Shown piece by piece: positions 45,170 through 56,600 of a DNA stretch of 64,000 nt. Both the position numbers and the translations under genes were made by a program. Location: NCBI GenBank assembly GCA_036898135.1, contig JBAHVR010000303.1, positions 61,001 to 125,000 on the forward strand. The letters run 5' to 3'. How positions within the stretch are numbered: the first letter of the stretch is position 1; each line of letters begins with the position of its first letter. The notes beneath the pieces are model-generated. The model saw only the letters and a list, made by a program, of their open reading frames with translations, ran no database searches and was not told the DNA's origin. The DNA is from Oncomelania hupensis (lineage: Eukaryota; Mollusca; Gastropoda; Littorinimorpha; Pomatiopsidae).

Positions 45170-46165
45170 TAGACTGCGCTACGAATTGATCCAGTTTTCG
45201 CAACAGATTTCTATCTAAACCGCTGTCGAAAATGATGTAACTTTGGAAAAGAAAACAGCCGAGTGAGTGGAATTTGCATCTTTTGCATTGAGACTAAGAC
45301 TAATTAAAGACTTGCGCAACGCGACACAAGTAAATTGAAAATTATTCTGAATTGACCCACGCTTTTAACCAAGTTTTAATCTAAAAGTTAATTTTAAAAA
45401 AAAAGAGGTAAAAATAAAAGGTGAAGGTGTCTTCGTAACTTTTCGGTTGTTTGGGAAGGAAAGCGTTTGGGATCCCCCTTTTTCTCTGGGACACCATATT
45501 TCCTATGTAAAACGAGGTGGACACTGATTTAACTTTAAAAATAATCCAAAGAATTGGTTCTCTTAAGCACTGGGACAGACACAGACTTGTGCGACGAAAG
45601 GCGTTTGAAATCTGTTCCAAATTGTTTCAAGTTTTCTTAAAATTTACCGTCTTAAACGCTACCCGAAAACTGTATAACTAGTCGGGAAGGTCGTATACGT
45701 TTTCCTTCGATTGAGACGTAAAGACGTCTGTCACAGAAAGCCGTTTGAAATCTGTTCTAAACAGATTCAGGTTTCACTAGTTTTCGGAGTAAAAATACTA
45801 TTGAAAATGGTCTAATTTAGGAAATAATTAGGCGAAAGAGTTGGTTCTCTGTATAATAATACAAGGATTGACATAGCACACATTTCTCGCGGGTGGCACA
45901 CGGCGATTCAACGTTTTCATCGAGAGATATAAAGACTTTATGCCACGCAAGGCTTTTGGAATTTGTTTTGAATTGATTCAGTTTACGCCAAAATTTTCCG
46001 TCTAAATAAATCGCTGTGGAAAACGGTTTAACTTTGGAAATAAATTCTTCAGAAAGTTGGTTCTCTTATGCAGACAGAACACTCGTTTAAAGACTTCCGC
46101 TTATATGCGACGCAATGAAAATGAATTTTGTTCTGATAAAATTGCTCGCTAACAGAAAGGTGTAT
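45170..46165. repeat. Degenerate satellite, about 140-270 bp units
   Basis: Recurring words in the same order: TAAAGACTT, GCGACGCAA/ACGCAAGG, GGAATTTGTT.TGA, ATTCAGTTT.CGC, CGCTGT.GAAAA, TAACTTTGGAAA and GTTGGTTCTCT. Unit starts at about 45305, 45575, 45717, 45927 and 46093. Strongly diverged. Confidence 0.65.
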
Positions 46166-46492
46166 AACCATGCACAAGACAGAGTTTCATAATTATCTTC
46201 ACGTATTGCATATATTTAGCATTGGGCAGTATAAATATTTATCGAAGCACGATGGTCTTTGGAGACCTGCCTAACTAACACTAAGTTGCAAAAACAAGGA
46301 TTCCTAGAAGAAAAAAAGAGAAGAAACTTTTAATTACTGAAATCGAATGCAGCATTTGCATCTACAAGTATTATATTTTCAGCCAAGTGTAGCAACTATC
46401 TATGTGTGATAATTTTTGGGATGCGGCCTTAAAGATTGGGAAGAAAAAAGTAGACTTACATAAAAGAGAAAACACGTATTACTGTTACACTC

Positions 46493-47107
46493 ATTCGATG
46501 TTGGTGTTTTTCTATCAGTATTTGATTCAGCCCCAATGCTGAAGTACTGATGAGTGTAGCTCAGATTCGTTTTCCACGCAGCCTGCTCACTCAGCAACAA
46601 GTCAAAGTCTTCGTATGAAGTTTTCCACTTTTATTCAGCACACATCAACAACTGCATACAATCGCTTTTCCACTCTCAACTTTTACTTTCCAACTCACTA
46701 TCAACAACACTCTCAAAACAGTGCGGCACATAATTATATAGCCTCTCTCTTTTCCCGAACAATTTAGAACACGGTAGATGACGCACTACCACCAATCAAA
46801 ATAAAGATCGTCATCACTGACTTACGTCATACATCTTTCTAAACATTCCAGGAACGTTCTCATATATCCCGAAACTTCGATCGATAGTAAACAAGCGGAT
46901 CTAGAGAATTCTCCAACAATATCGACCAACAAAAATTATCAACGTTATACAAAGCTTCTTCTAACAACAATGCAAACTTAAATCAAAGGTAAATACACTC
47001 TATTATTGCTTGCTTTGCCAAATAAAACGAACAGATCTATCGCGCGCGCTTCACACATAATATCGTGCACATTTCACACGCACCATCATGCGCGTTTCAA
47101 CGTAACA
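46493..47107 (-). mobile_element. Solo LTR of the 52724 family
   Basis: TGTTACACTC to CAACGTAACA with 5-bp target duplication ATTAC (46488-46492, 47108-47112). Homologous along its length to the 633-bp LTR. Confidence 0.9.
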
Positions 47108-47112
47108 ATTAC

Positions 47113-47690
47113 CATACACAACATTCAAGCCAGTTTGGGTATTACATTCCCCTCCCAGCAAACCCCAGTATCACTGTCTGTGTATGTCTTAGAGAAACGG
47201 CTAACAAATTGCTAAAAAGAAGATTACCAGAAAGAGAAAACTGGAATGACCCCTACTCTGGCTAGCCGCATATAATTCACATCTCAGTAAAGTGTCGCGA
47301 TCCAATTTCACTGTGTGAATTGCAATCGCGTACGAAGAAGATGATAGTCCTCTTAACTGCACCCTCCTACCCCAACAAAGTTTGCAACTTCTCTTATCAA
47401 ACCTGTCCCCCCTTCCCTTATTCTCCACCCCGCCTCTCTCTATCACTCTCCTCCCCCTCTCTTACCCATCCATCCTCATTCTCTCCCCTCTCTCTTCTCC
47501 CTCTCTCTCTCTCGCTCTCGTAGCTACAATTGAATCTCACACCCCCACCACAAACAAAATCATCACCACCATCACATTTGTTCTTTCTCTCATTCTTCTT
47601 GTTTTTCAAGAAACCTGCCGCTTGAAGACCCACATCAACGACCGATAGTAATGAAGATTAAACTAGACGAAAAGAAGACGAAGAGGAAGA
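47113..47690. other. Unassigned DNA
   Basis: A pyrimidine-rich segment at 47395-47520. No gene recognised. Confidence 0.3.
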
Positions 47691-47719
47691 AGACGAAGAG
47701 GAAGCAGAAGAAGAAGAAG

Positions 47720-47750
<31 letters not shown>

Positions 47751-47850
47751 TGTTGTTGTATCAAATTTTATTCATCAGATTAACATAAGTTGTACTGATA
47801 TCAGAAGAAGAAGAAGAATAAGAAGAAGAAGAAGAGACGAAAAAAAAAGA
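47691..47850 (+). repeat. (GAA)n microsatellite, two blocks
   Basis: GAA tracts at 47700-47748 and 47803-47835, separated by a 50-bp TATCAAATTTTATTCATC segment. Confidence 0.93.
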
Positions 47851-48013
47851 ACACCTCACAGGGATCTGATGCCTACTGAAAAATCAACAATGACATCCGA
47901 AAAGACATGCGCACAGCAAAGGAGAACTAGATAGAAAAGCAATGCCAGGAAATAGAGAACAGTCTGAACAAGAACAACAACAAGAAGGCCTACCAGACTG
48001 TGAAGCGGCTGAC

Positions 48014-48078
48014 TGATTGATTGATTGATTTATTGTTGCTTTAGGTCCAGCGGACTCTTCCGAGCCAAATCAGGACCG
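48014..48078 (-). mobile_element. 575-bp retroposon, 5'-truncated copy (65 bp)
   Basis: Only the 3' hairpin (reverse complement GGTCCTGATTTGGCTCGG...GGACC) and an (AATC)n tail, flanked by a perfect 12-bp duplication GAAGCGGCTGAC (48002-48013, 48079-48090). Confidence 0.87.
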
Positions 48079-48124
48079 GAAGCGGCTGACAAGTGTTAAA
48101 CATCCCAAGGTCTCCACGATCCAA

Positions 48125-48270
48125 AGCAAGTCTGGGAGGACAACATTCGAGAATGGACTGGCTTGACACTGAGCGAAGCCATGTAGCTGAAAACAGAGAA
48201 AGGTGGAGTACGCTGGTTAAACGATCATCTGTGATGCCCCAACGACCTTCAAGTTACGGGATAGGAAAAG
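48125..48270 (+). mobile_element. RTE-like LINE, 3' end
   Basis: GGGAGGACAACATTCGAGAA, TGGACTGGCTTGACACTGAG and CAAGTTACGGGATAGG. The GATAG tail is replaced by a GAT microsatellite. Confidence 0.8.
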
Positions 48271-48271
48271 T

Positions 48272-48388
48272 GATGATGATGATGATGATGATGATGAGGA
48301 GGAGGAGGAGGAGGAGGAGGATGAGGATGATGATGATGATGATGTGGAAAAGCTTAATTGTCCTCTACTGAACTAACCAACTTTGAAG

Positions 48389-48427
<39 letters not shown>

Positions 48428-48430
48428 GTG
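48272..48430 (+). repeat. (GAT)n-(GGA)n and (GT)n microsatellites
   Basis: GAT/GGA units 48272-48345, then a short unique stretch and (GT)n 48392-48430. Confidence 0.93.
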
Positions 48431-48469
48431 TGCACGTGTATTGATGTCAAAGTGGTAGCTCGACCTTGG

Positions 48470-48720
48470 TTTTTTTTTAGTCATAAATGGAGTCTTTTGC
48501 TCGGACCCCACTTTTTTTCAAGGGGCCCCACTTTTTTCAAAATGCGCGGGAGTGTTCTTTTAGTGCTTTTTTTAGTCATAAATGGGGTCTTTTGCTCGGA
48601 CCCCACTTTTTTCCAGGGCCCCACTTTTTTCAAAGTGCGCGGGAGTGCTCTTTTAGTGCATGGGAGTGTAGTTGTAGTGCATGAGAGTGTTTTAAGTGCA
48701 AGGGAGTGCTCTATCCGGGA
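48470..48720 (+). repeat. Tandem repeat, 2 x ~98 bp plus short GTGCATGGGAGTG units
   Basis: TTAGTCATAAATGG, CTTTTGCTCGGACCCCAC, GGCCCCACTTTTTTC and GCGCGGGAGTG occur twice in order (48478, 48571). About four 20-bp variants of GTGCATGGGAGTGT follow. Confidence 0.8.
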
Positions 48721-48807
48721 CGGAGAAAATCCAGCCCCTTTTCTGAAAAATTGTGAAAAAAGTTCGACCTATTTCGTCGCCTATAGGAGACGAACTAGGT
48801 CAACATT

Positions 48808-48880
48808 TTAGAGAAGGGTTCGGGTAAGGGTTGGTTGCAGAACTATCCCTATCCCTTGCCCTAACCCTTTTCTCTACGAA
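48808..48880. repeat. Imperfect inverted repeat (hairpin)
   Basis: TAGAGAAGGGTTCGGGTAAG at 48811 pairs with CCCTTGCCCTAACCCTTTTC near 48855, with a small loop. Confidence 0.6.
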
Positions 48881-49352
48881 AATGCTCTTTTTTTCGTCAA
48901 AAAAATCACTTTCCGATTCCTACATTCTAAAGAATCCCTGGTTTTGATCGTATACAAGCTTGTGGGTGTGTAGATGTGTGCGCGTGCGTGAGAGAGAGAG
49001 AGAAAGGGGGATGGGATCTAGGCGCAAGAAGGAGATACTCTCTTTGGCTTTGTATAGCTCACTCGGTATTTCAAAGAGGGTCTCAAGTCGCCGGCCGAGA
49101 GACAGAAGAAACATGAAATAAAAAGTAGCAGGATACGAGCACCGAGGAAGAGAAAGAAAAACCAAAGAAAGGAAATGGAGAAGGGAAAAATATGAAAAAA
49201 AAGATATCAAGATAGAAAAAAAGATATCAAGATAACAACCAAGAGTGCCAAAGATAAAAGTGCATAACAGAAACAGTGTAGTTTCCATCTGATCCTAAAA
49301 TAAACAGGTTTTGAAAATCGAAAAATGAACCAGGGACATTGCATGGTATACA

Positions 49353-49505
49353 GAAGAGGAAGAAGAAGAAGAAGAAGAAGAAGAAGAAGAAGAAGAAGAA
49401 GAAGAAGAAGAAGAAAAAGAAGAAGAAGAAGAAGAAGAAGAAGAAGAAGAAGAAGAAGAAGGAAGAGGAGGAGGAGGAAGAGGAGGGGAGGAGGAGATCG
49501 AGAAG
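49353..49505 (+). repeat. (GAA)n / GGA purine microsatellite
   Basis: About 150 bp of pure purine on the + strand. Confidence 0.95.
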
Positions 49506-50140
49506 GAGAAGTTAAACTATACCGTATTCAGCTCTAACAGTACAGTTTTCATCAATCCATATTGTATACATCGATAAAGCCCAGACATAACATAAAGCTG
49601 AAGGCTTCAAAGGAGTGACATCAAGGCCTGTGAGTATCATCTCAAGTCTCTCCAAAGCGGTCTCTCCTTTCCGGGAAGTCCTGTTTTCCATTATCGTTGT
49701 TTCTTCTCGCGAGACTGCTTACAACGCGGGATTGGGTGCGAGACAGACTTCGACGCATGTTATCGAATGTTGTTTTGGACTGTTTTTTGCAATAGGGAGG
49801 GGGATGCACAGTTACAGTTTAAGCGCCAAGACTTATCTGGACAAAGCCTGCAAGTTCGAGACGACAGTATGAAATTACTTTCAAGGTCGAGACGACAGTT
49901 ACATTTAATTCATTTTGAAGGTTGTTTTTTTTAAGAGAACGGAGGGCTGTGTGGGGGTGGGGGTGGGGGTGAATGTGTGTGTGTGTTCGTGTGTATGTGG
50001 GTGTGTGTATGTGTGTGTGTAACTTTTTGCCAACCGCCCCCAAAAACAAAAAAAACACACAAGCAACATTAGGCCTACTTCTCTTCTCTGTAACATTTCG
50101 TTTCAATGCAGTTTGGGTACAGACTAAAGTACAGACATAG
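49506..50140. other. Unassigned DNA
   Basis: No gene recognised. GT-rich at 49950-50025. Confidence 0.3.
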
Positions 50141-50142
50141 GT

Positions 50143-50157
50143 GAGAGAGAGAGAGAG

Positions 50158-50208
<51 letters not shown>
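50143..50208 (+). repeat. (GA)n microsatellite
   Basis: About 32 units with one GC interruption. Confidence 0.95.
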
Positions 50209-50212
<4 letters not shown>

Positions 50213-50274
50213 TCTTCACAAGTGTTGCACAGCACTGGTTCTTTGCACACAGTCGCACTTTTTTTTTTTACTTT

Positions 50275-50850
50275 TCGAAGCTCTTGGCTCTTTGGTTCTT
50301 AATTCGCGCTTTCAAAAAAAATTCTTGTGAGGACCGATGTTTCGCGCTTTTAGGCTTTTAGGGGTGTTAAACTGGAGTTTTACCTACGACCTAATAACTT
50401 TCCCTAATACAGAGACTTTTAATATTCACTTAACTCTCCTTGTGTCGACAATCGCAATTTTAGTCTTTTGAAGTTCTCGGCGCTTTCGCTCTTAATTCGC
50501 GCATTTGGGGAGGCAATGTTTTCGCGCTTTAGGGGTGCTAATCTGAAGCTTTATACTGACCTAATACCTTTCCCTAATACAGAGACTTTTTATTATCAAT
50601 TTCATCTTCAAAAAATCGACAGCAGGTACAGTCGCAATTATAAGTTGTCTAAGTTCTCGGCGCTTTCGTTCTTACTTCTTTTTTTTTCTTCTTTTTTTTT
50701 TGAAGGAAGGGAGGAAGGCATGAACGGGGCATGTTTCACGTTTTTAGGCTGTTTTAAAGAGGTGTTATTCTGGAGCTTTACACCGACCTAAAACATTTCG
50801 TTATCACAGAGAGACCTCTCACTAACACTCGCCTTCTGTTGAAGTGGACG
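50275..50850 (+). repeat. Degenerate tandem repeat, 3 x ~185 bp
   Basis: Each unit contains CTCGGCGCTTTCG.TCTTA, CGCGCTTTTAGG, GGGGTG.TA..CTG.AG.TTTA, GACCTAATA.CTTTCCCTAATA and CAGAGACTTTT. Starts at about 50280, 50473 and 50653. Confidence 0.75.
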
Positions 50851-51063
50851 GCGCAAAGCTGTCATCCTACAGACAAATGGGTACATTAAGTCGTCTAGCA
50901 CAGACATTCTATTAGCAAGATTCGCACGAAAGGAAACAGTTACAACACAAGCCTAGACCTATATAGATATGTATATATCAGTTGCCTCGTGATGTAAGGC
51001 ACTACAGACGTGAATATGCAATATCTCAAATAAATAAATAAGTAAACAATTTCAAAAGTATAT

Positions 51064-51648
51064 TGTATCAGGCAACGAGTCCCGACAGGAAGTCCTCTCC
51101 AGGATCGCACATACAACTGCTGCCCTGGCAAGGTTGAAGCCCATTTGGAAAGACAAGACCATCAGTCTATATTTTAAAGTAAGGCTGATGCGCTCCCTTG
51201 TAAATCTCCACATTCCTATACGCTTGCGAAACATGGACCCCCACAGCAGATCTACAACGAAGAATACAAAGCATGGAGATGAGGTGCTACAGAAGACTTT
51301 TGGGCATTTCCTATACCCAACACATCACCAACGACGAAGTCCGACAGACCATCACACAAGCCATTGGACAACACGATGACCTGCTCACAGTGGTGAAAAA
51401 CGGAAACTCCGATGGTATGGTCACGTCACCAGATCATCAGGCCTTGCAAAGACCATCCTGCAAGGCACAGTGCAAGGAGATAGAAGAAGAGGGAGACCGT
51501 AAAAGAGGTGGGGTGACAACATTCGAGAATGGACTGCTTGACATTGAGCGAAGCCATCATGGTTGCTGAGGACAGAGAAGGATTAAGTATACTGGTTAAA
51601 CGATCATCTGTGGAGCCCCAACAACCTCGGAGTTACGGAATAGGATAC
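51064..51648 (+). mobile_element. RTE-like LINE, 3' part
   Basis: The plus-strand copy encodes LKPIWKDKTISL, then after frame breaks MEMRCYRRLLGISYTQHITN, LTVVKN and the C-terminal tail, ending at GGAGTTACGGAATAGGATA. At least two frameshifts (near 51215 and 51405) make it inactive. 5'-truncated. Confidence 0.85.
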
Positions 51649-52257
51649 CGATAGCTTGCTTAGGTTTTTTTCGTCATATCATAGACTCTGGCAAAAGACA
51701 ATTTTGATTTCGACCGAAAAAGTAAACTGGAACATATATAATCTTTTATCAATGTTTTACATTAGACGGTGTGATCATTGAAAGACGTGAAAGACTTTAT
51801 TAATCAACATTATTTAGGTACAAGCTTTCAAAATAACGGACACCAACAGCAAACAAATTAGCAACAAAAAATAGAAGTACAAAACACTAACAACAACATT
51901 AGGGACTTTTTGCAAATGAACGAAAATATGTTTTCGTGGTGATTCCCTGTTTTTTTATTTTATTATTTTTTTTAAAGAGGGATCGCATTTACGTCAGTTA
52001 GTTTCAGTTTACTTTTTCGGTTGAAATCAAAATTGTCTTTTGCCAGAGTCTATGATATGATGAAAAAAACTAAGCACGCTTTCGTTGTTTTTTTTCTCGG
52101 AAAAAAATGAATTTGTAATATGTCTAGTACATGCACAATTCAATTATTTATCTTCAGGTGCCTCTTTTTTGTCGTTGAAGTGAAATCGAAAGAGAAATAT
52201 CCCGTGCACGTGGTTGAACCTTTGGTTCTTTACGCGATTTAGTTCTGAACAATGACC
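51649..52257. other. Unassigned DNA with an inverted repeat
   Basis: TCATATCATAGACTCTGGCA (51675) and its inverse near 52040 (TGCCAGAGTCTATGATATGA), with adjoining TTTTGATTTC/GAAATCAAAA, form arms of about 60 bp spaced about 330 bp apart. Possibly a small foldback or MITE. Boundaries not resolved. Confidence 0.5.
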
Positions 52258-52473
52258 GGTCCCACCACCGTAGCTCAAGTGGTAGATTTAGCCTGACACA
52301 CCGGTTCGAATCCCGTGGTGGGTGAAATAAAAATGGGCCATTTTTCATTGTCCATTTTAGCAGTATAACTAATCTGGTGGTTTAGTGATGATTTAGGTCC
52401 CTACTCCTTGTTCACTGTTCATCTGCCATATCGCCAATGGTGGACGTAGACGTTAAATCTCAATGTTCAATTA
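52258..52473 (+). mobile_element. SINE family C, full length
   Basis: CCACCACCGTAGCTCAAGTG, B-box GGTTCGAATCCCGTGGTGG, a body matching 34117 and 41934 in reverse complement, ending GTTAAATCTCAATGTTCAA. The anticodon region is shortened. Confidence 0.85.
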
Positions 52474-52723
52474 GGCTACTATGTCCGTGATAATGGTGTC
52501 TGTCCAAAATCAGAGACGTAGTAATGTTGCAAAACGCCGTAAACAGACATTCTTCATCGCCTGCTATCCTTATTTTATCCTATCCTATCCCGTAACTCGA
52601 AGGTCGTAGAGGCACCACAGATGATCGTTTAACCAGCGTACTCCTTCTTTCCCTGTCCTCAGCAACCCTGATTGTTTCGCTCAGTGTCAAACCAGTCCAT
52701 TCTCGAATGTTGTCCTCCCACCT

Positions 52724-53356
52724 TGTTACACTCAGTTTGATGATGGTGTTTTTCTTTATCAGTAATTGATTCAGCCCCGATGCTGAAGTCCTGATAAGGT
52801 GTAACTCAGATTCGTTTATTCACACAGCCTGCTCAATCAGCATACAAGTCACAAAGTCGACGTATGAAGTTTTCCACTTTTATTCAGCACACATCAACAA
52901 CTGCATACAATTCTCAACTCAACTTAACAGCTTTCAACAACTATCCAAATCACTATCAACAACTTTACTACTCTCAACAACAGTGCGGCACACAATTTTA
53001 TAATCTCTCTCTTTTCCGGAAAGATTTCGAATACAGTAGAAATGACGCACTGCCACCAATCGAATAAAAGATCGTCATCGCTGACTTACGTCATTCATCT
53101 CTCCACACATACCCCGAACCTTCTCTTACTTCGACAATCGTCCCGAACCTTCGATTGATGGTAAACAAGGAAATCCAGAGTATTCTCCGACAATATCGAC
53201 CAACGAAAATTATCAACGTTATACAAAGCCTCTCCTAACAACAATGCAAACTCAAATCAAAGGTAAATAAACTCCATTATTGAATACTTTGCAAAACGAA
53301 ACGATTAGATCTATCGTACGCGTTTTAGACATACTTTCGTTCGTTTCAACGTAACA
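52724..53356 (-). repeat. 3' LTR (633 bp)
   Basis: Downstream LTR relative to the coding strand. The terminal inverted hexamer is TGTTAC/GTAACA. Confidence 0.95.
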
Positions 53357-53372
53357 TAACCCCCCACTCAAG
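53357..53372 (-). promoter_or_regulatory. Polypurine tract
   Basis: The minus strand reads CTTGAGTGGGGGGTTA directly against the 3' LTR, the usual position for plus-strand DNA priming. Confidence 0.75.
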
Positions 53373-53686
53373 AAGAAATTTACTTAATTTCTTTCAACAA
53401 CGTTGAAACGTAATGCACAAACAAAGTCCTCAATTGAAACTAATTTAAGACTTATTTCAGTCTGTCTGAACACTATCAACGTTCTTAGTTCATTCACACA
53501 GAGTCAATGGTTTTCATCTTCAAATCTGCCTGGATATTGTCAATGTTCACAGTTCATTCACACAGAGTTAAAGTTTCTCATCTGCAAGTCTTCCTGGATA
53601 CTGTCAATGTTCACAGATCATTTACCCAGTCAACGTTTTTCATTTTCAAGTCTGTCATTATCAATATTCTTAGTTCGTCCACACAG

Positions 53687-56600
53687 TCAATGTTCTTTCG
53701 TTCGCAAGGAATCGACGCCCTCGTCAGTTGCGGTCGTCATCGGCCCAGGGTCAAAGACGATGATCACGAGGGCTTCCCTGGAATCAGTGCGTCCTCCGTT
53801 GTCTCCTTCTTCCATCGGATGTCCGACGCAGTCGACGTTGTCAGCTCCCAGGATGCATTTGCTGGGTCTCACGATCAGGTTGGCTTCTGCGGGACGGTGG
53901 AACAGCTCCCTCAAGGTCTGCAGATGCTCCTTCCAGGTCTGGGTGTGGACTTCATGCTCGACCAAAGTCGTAGAGCCTGGGACATCATTGAAGATATGGG
54001 GAAACTCGCCCATAAGGTCCTTGAGCTCCATCTTTTGACCTTCTGTCAAGCTTGGTCCTAGCTTAACGTCATCGATGCCTTCTTTGCTGTGGAAGTCTCC
54101 CAGTTCCATCAGTTCTTCGCTGTCAAAGCTGTCGTCGGTCACAGCTGCTGTGGCTGCGTGCACAGTCTCTGATGGCCTTTCCACGTACAGCTTAAGGAGG
54201 TTGGCGTGGTATATCTTGGAATGCTGGCCGACCTTCACCTTGTAGTCGTTGATTCCCACCACGGTCTCCACTTCGTACGGGCCTTTCCACTGCATCAGCA
54301 ACTTATTATGATCAGTAGGTAGCAGCACCAGCACTTTGTTGCCAGGTTTAAACTTCCTGTTCACAGCCCTACGATCGTAGTAGTGCTTTCCACAGTCTTG
54401 GGACTTCTTCAGGTTTTCTCTGGCTATCTCGAGAGTCTGCTCCAGCTTCTCCCGTAGCTCAAACACGTACTGGTAGCTGTTCTTCACCTCTGGGGTGTCT
54501 ACTTCTTTCGTCCACAGTTCTTTTAGGATGTGCATCGGCCCTCGGATGGTTCTTCCGTACAGCAGCTCGAACGGAGAAAAGCCGGTGGACTCCTGCGGTA
54601 CTTCTCTGTAGGCGAAAAGTAAGGCGTTGATATAGCGATGCCATTGTCTGGGCTGCTCGCTGCACAGTTTCTTCAGGGTGGACTTCAGCGTAGCATTGAA
54701 CTTCTCGACAAGCCCGTTGCACATCGGATGGTAGGGTGTCGTAGTCAAATGCCGGATGCTCAGCAGTCTGTTGACCTCCTTCATACAGTCAGAGACGAAC
54801 TGTGTTCCGAGGTCTGTCAGAATTTCTTCAGGCACTCCAAGTCTACTGAACATGTCCACCAGTGCCTCTGCTACAGTTTCAGTGTCAATCTTGTTCAGTG
54901 GCACTGCTTCTGGGTACCGAGTAGCATAGTCTACTAAAGTCAGTACCCATCGATGACCTTCTTCACTCGGAGGTCTTATTTCGCCGATTAAGTCTAAGGC
55001 CACCCTCTTGAAAGGTCGGTCGATCAAAGGCATTCTCTGCATTGGCACTTTAGGGACCCTTCCTCGAGGTATGGTTTTCTGGCAAATGTCACATGATCGG
55101 CAGAAACGGCTGACGTCCGCATGAAGTCCTGGCCAGTAGAACACCGCCTGGATTCTGTCCGACGTCTTCTTGATACCCAGGTGACCTCCCATGATTGAGT
55201 CATGCGCTACTTCCATCACCTGGCGCCTTAGGGGTAACGGTACCAATACTTGACGTAGTGGTTTCCCTCCGTTGACCCTCGGGTGCTGGAAGATTCGATA
55301 CAGGATCTTGGCCTTCACCTCAAAATAGACCGTGCCACTGCCCTTGGACACGTGGTCTTGGCGGTTTCTGTACTTGTTTAAAGTGCTATCAGCTTCCTGG
55401 AGCTGGATCAGCTTATATCTGTCCACGATGGCAGCTTTGGAGTTGTCGGCGACCTTCAGCGGCGTAGACGTCTTGACTCTCTTGGCCTGGGCCCTGGTAG
55501 TAACAGCACCGACGATCTCTGGTCGGCAGGGCTGAGCCGGAGTAACCACATTGTCCCGTAGCAGCTCTGTAAGGTCTCCATCGGGAAACGGCAATGGATC
55601 CTCCTCCACAACTTCGACGTGTTGAGTTGAGGCAGGACTCCACTCTGGATCGGGGTCGTCGGGTCGTCTCGCGCCGTCGATATTCCCGATCATCAAATCA
55701 TACAGCGGCTTCTTCAGGCAAACCGCTTCGACTTCGCCTATGTAGAAAGGGGTGTTGACATGAATCTTCGCAACTGGCGCTCTCACACATTTGCTGTCGG
55801 CCATAAGTGTCCATTTTGAATCGCCAGTGAACTGTTCTTTAGCGATTAGGTCTTCTCTGACGATGACCCCACTGCAGCCAGAGTCTCTTAAAACAGTCAC
55901 TTCATGATTTCCGACGCGTCCCTTAGAAAAAGGCATGTTCTGGACGGTCACAGCTGCGCTGGCGACGACGGGGATGGATTTTCCGTTGGCAAGGAGAAGT
56001 TGGCCATCGGTCATGCACTCTTGCACGTCCGCAGGGGTAGCTGTGCGCTTAGTCTCACTCGGAAGAATGACGCTCCCGCCGCACACTTGATGGTCAGATC
56101 TACTGGTTTGCCGTTGATTGGAGAAACCTCTCTGTCGGTTGCCCGCCGCTGCGTTGTCCGTACTGCTCCGCTGTCCGCTACTTTTGTTTTGAGGACAGTT
56201 AGCCGCCCTGTGGTCTGTAGCGTTGCAGGTGAAACAGCCTCTTGAATGCCCTTCCCTGGGAGGTGGCGTGGAGTCAGTCTGTCTCTGGCTCGTCTGGCTC
56301 CCTTGGATCTGGTTCCCATGGTTTCCAGTCTTCTGAAAATGTTTCGTCGCGCTGGGTGGCCCCAGGGTTTTCCCATGAGCGATGAGATATCTTTCAGCAG
56401 CCTCAGTCACATCTTTAAGCGTCTGCAGCTTTTGTTCTTCTAAGTGGGTCGCTAGGTCCTTGTGACAGGCATTGAGAAATTGTTCCTTCACGATCAGGTC
56501 ATGGAGACTGTCGTAAGACTTCGTTTCGCCTGATAACTCCACCCACTTGTGTAGATATGACGACAGGCGCTCCACAAACTGCTTTGGCGTCTCGTCTGAC

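Noticed and set aside
42955..47107. A single LTR element bounded by the 42955 and 46493 LTRs
   Set aside because: The 46493 LTR has its own ATTAC duplication, the two LTRs are strongly diverged, and the space between has no gag/pol or primer site.
52864..53067. 67-codon frame identical at 57927-58130
   Set aside because: It lies inside the two identical LTRs. Identity reflects the LTR pair, not gene duplication, and no domain is visible.
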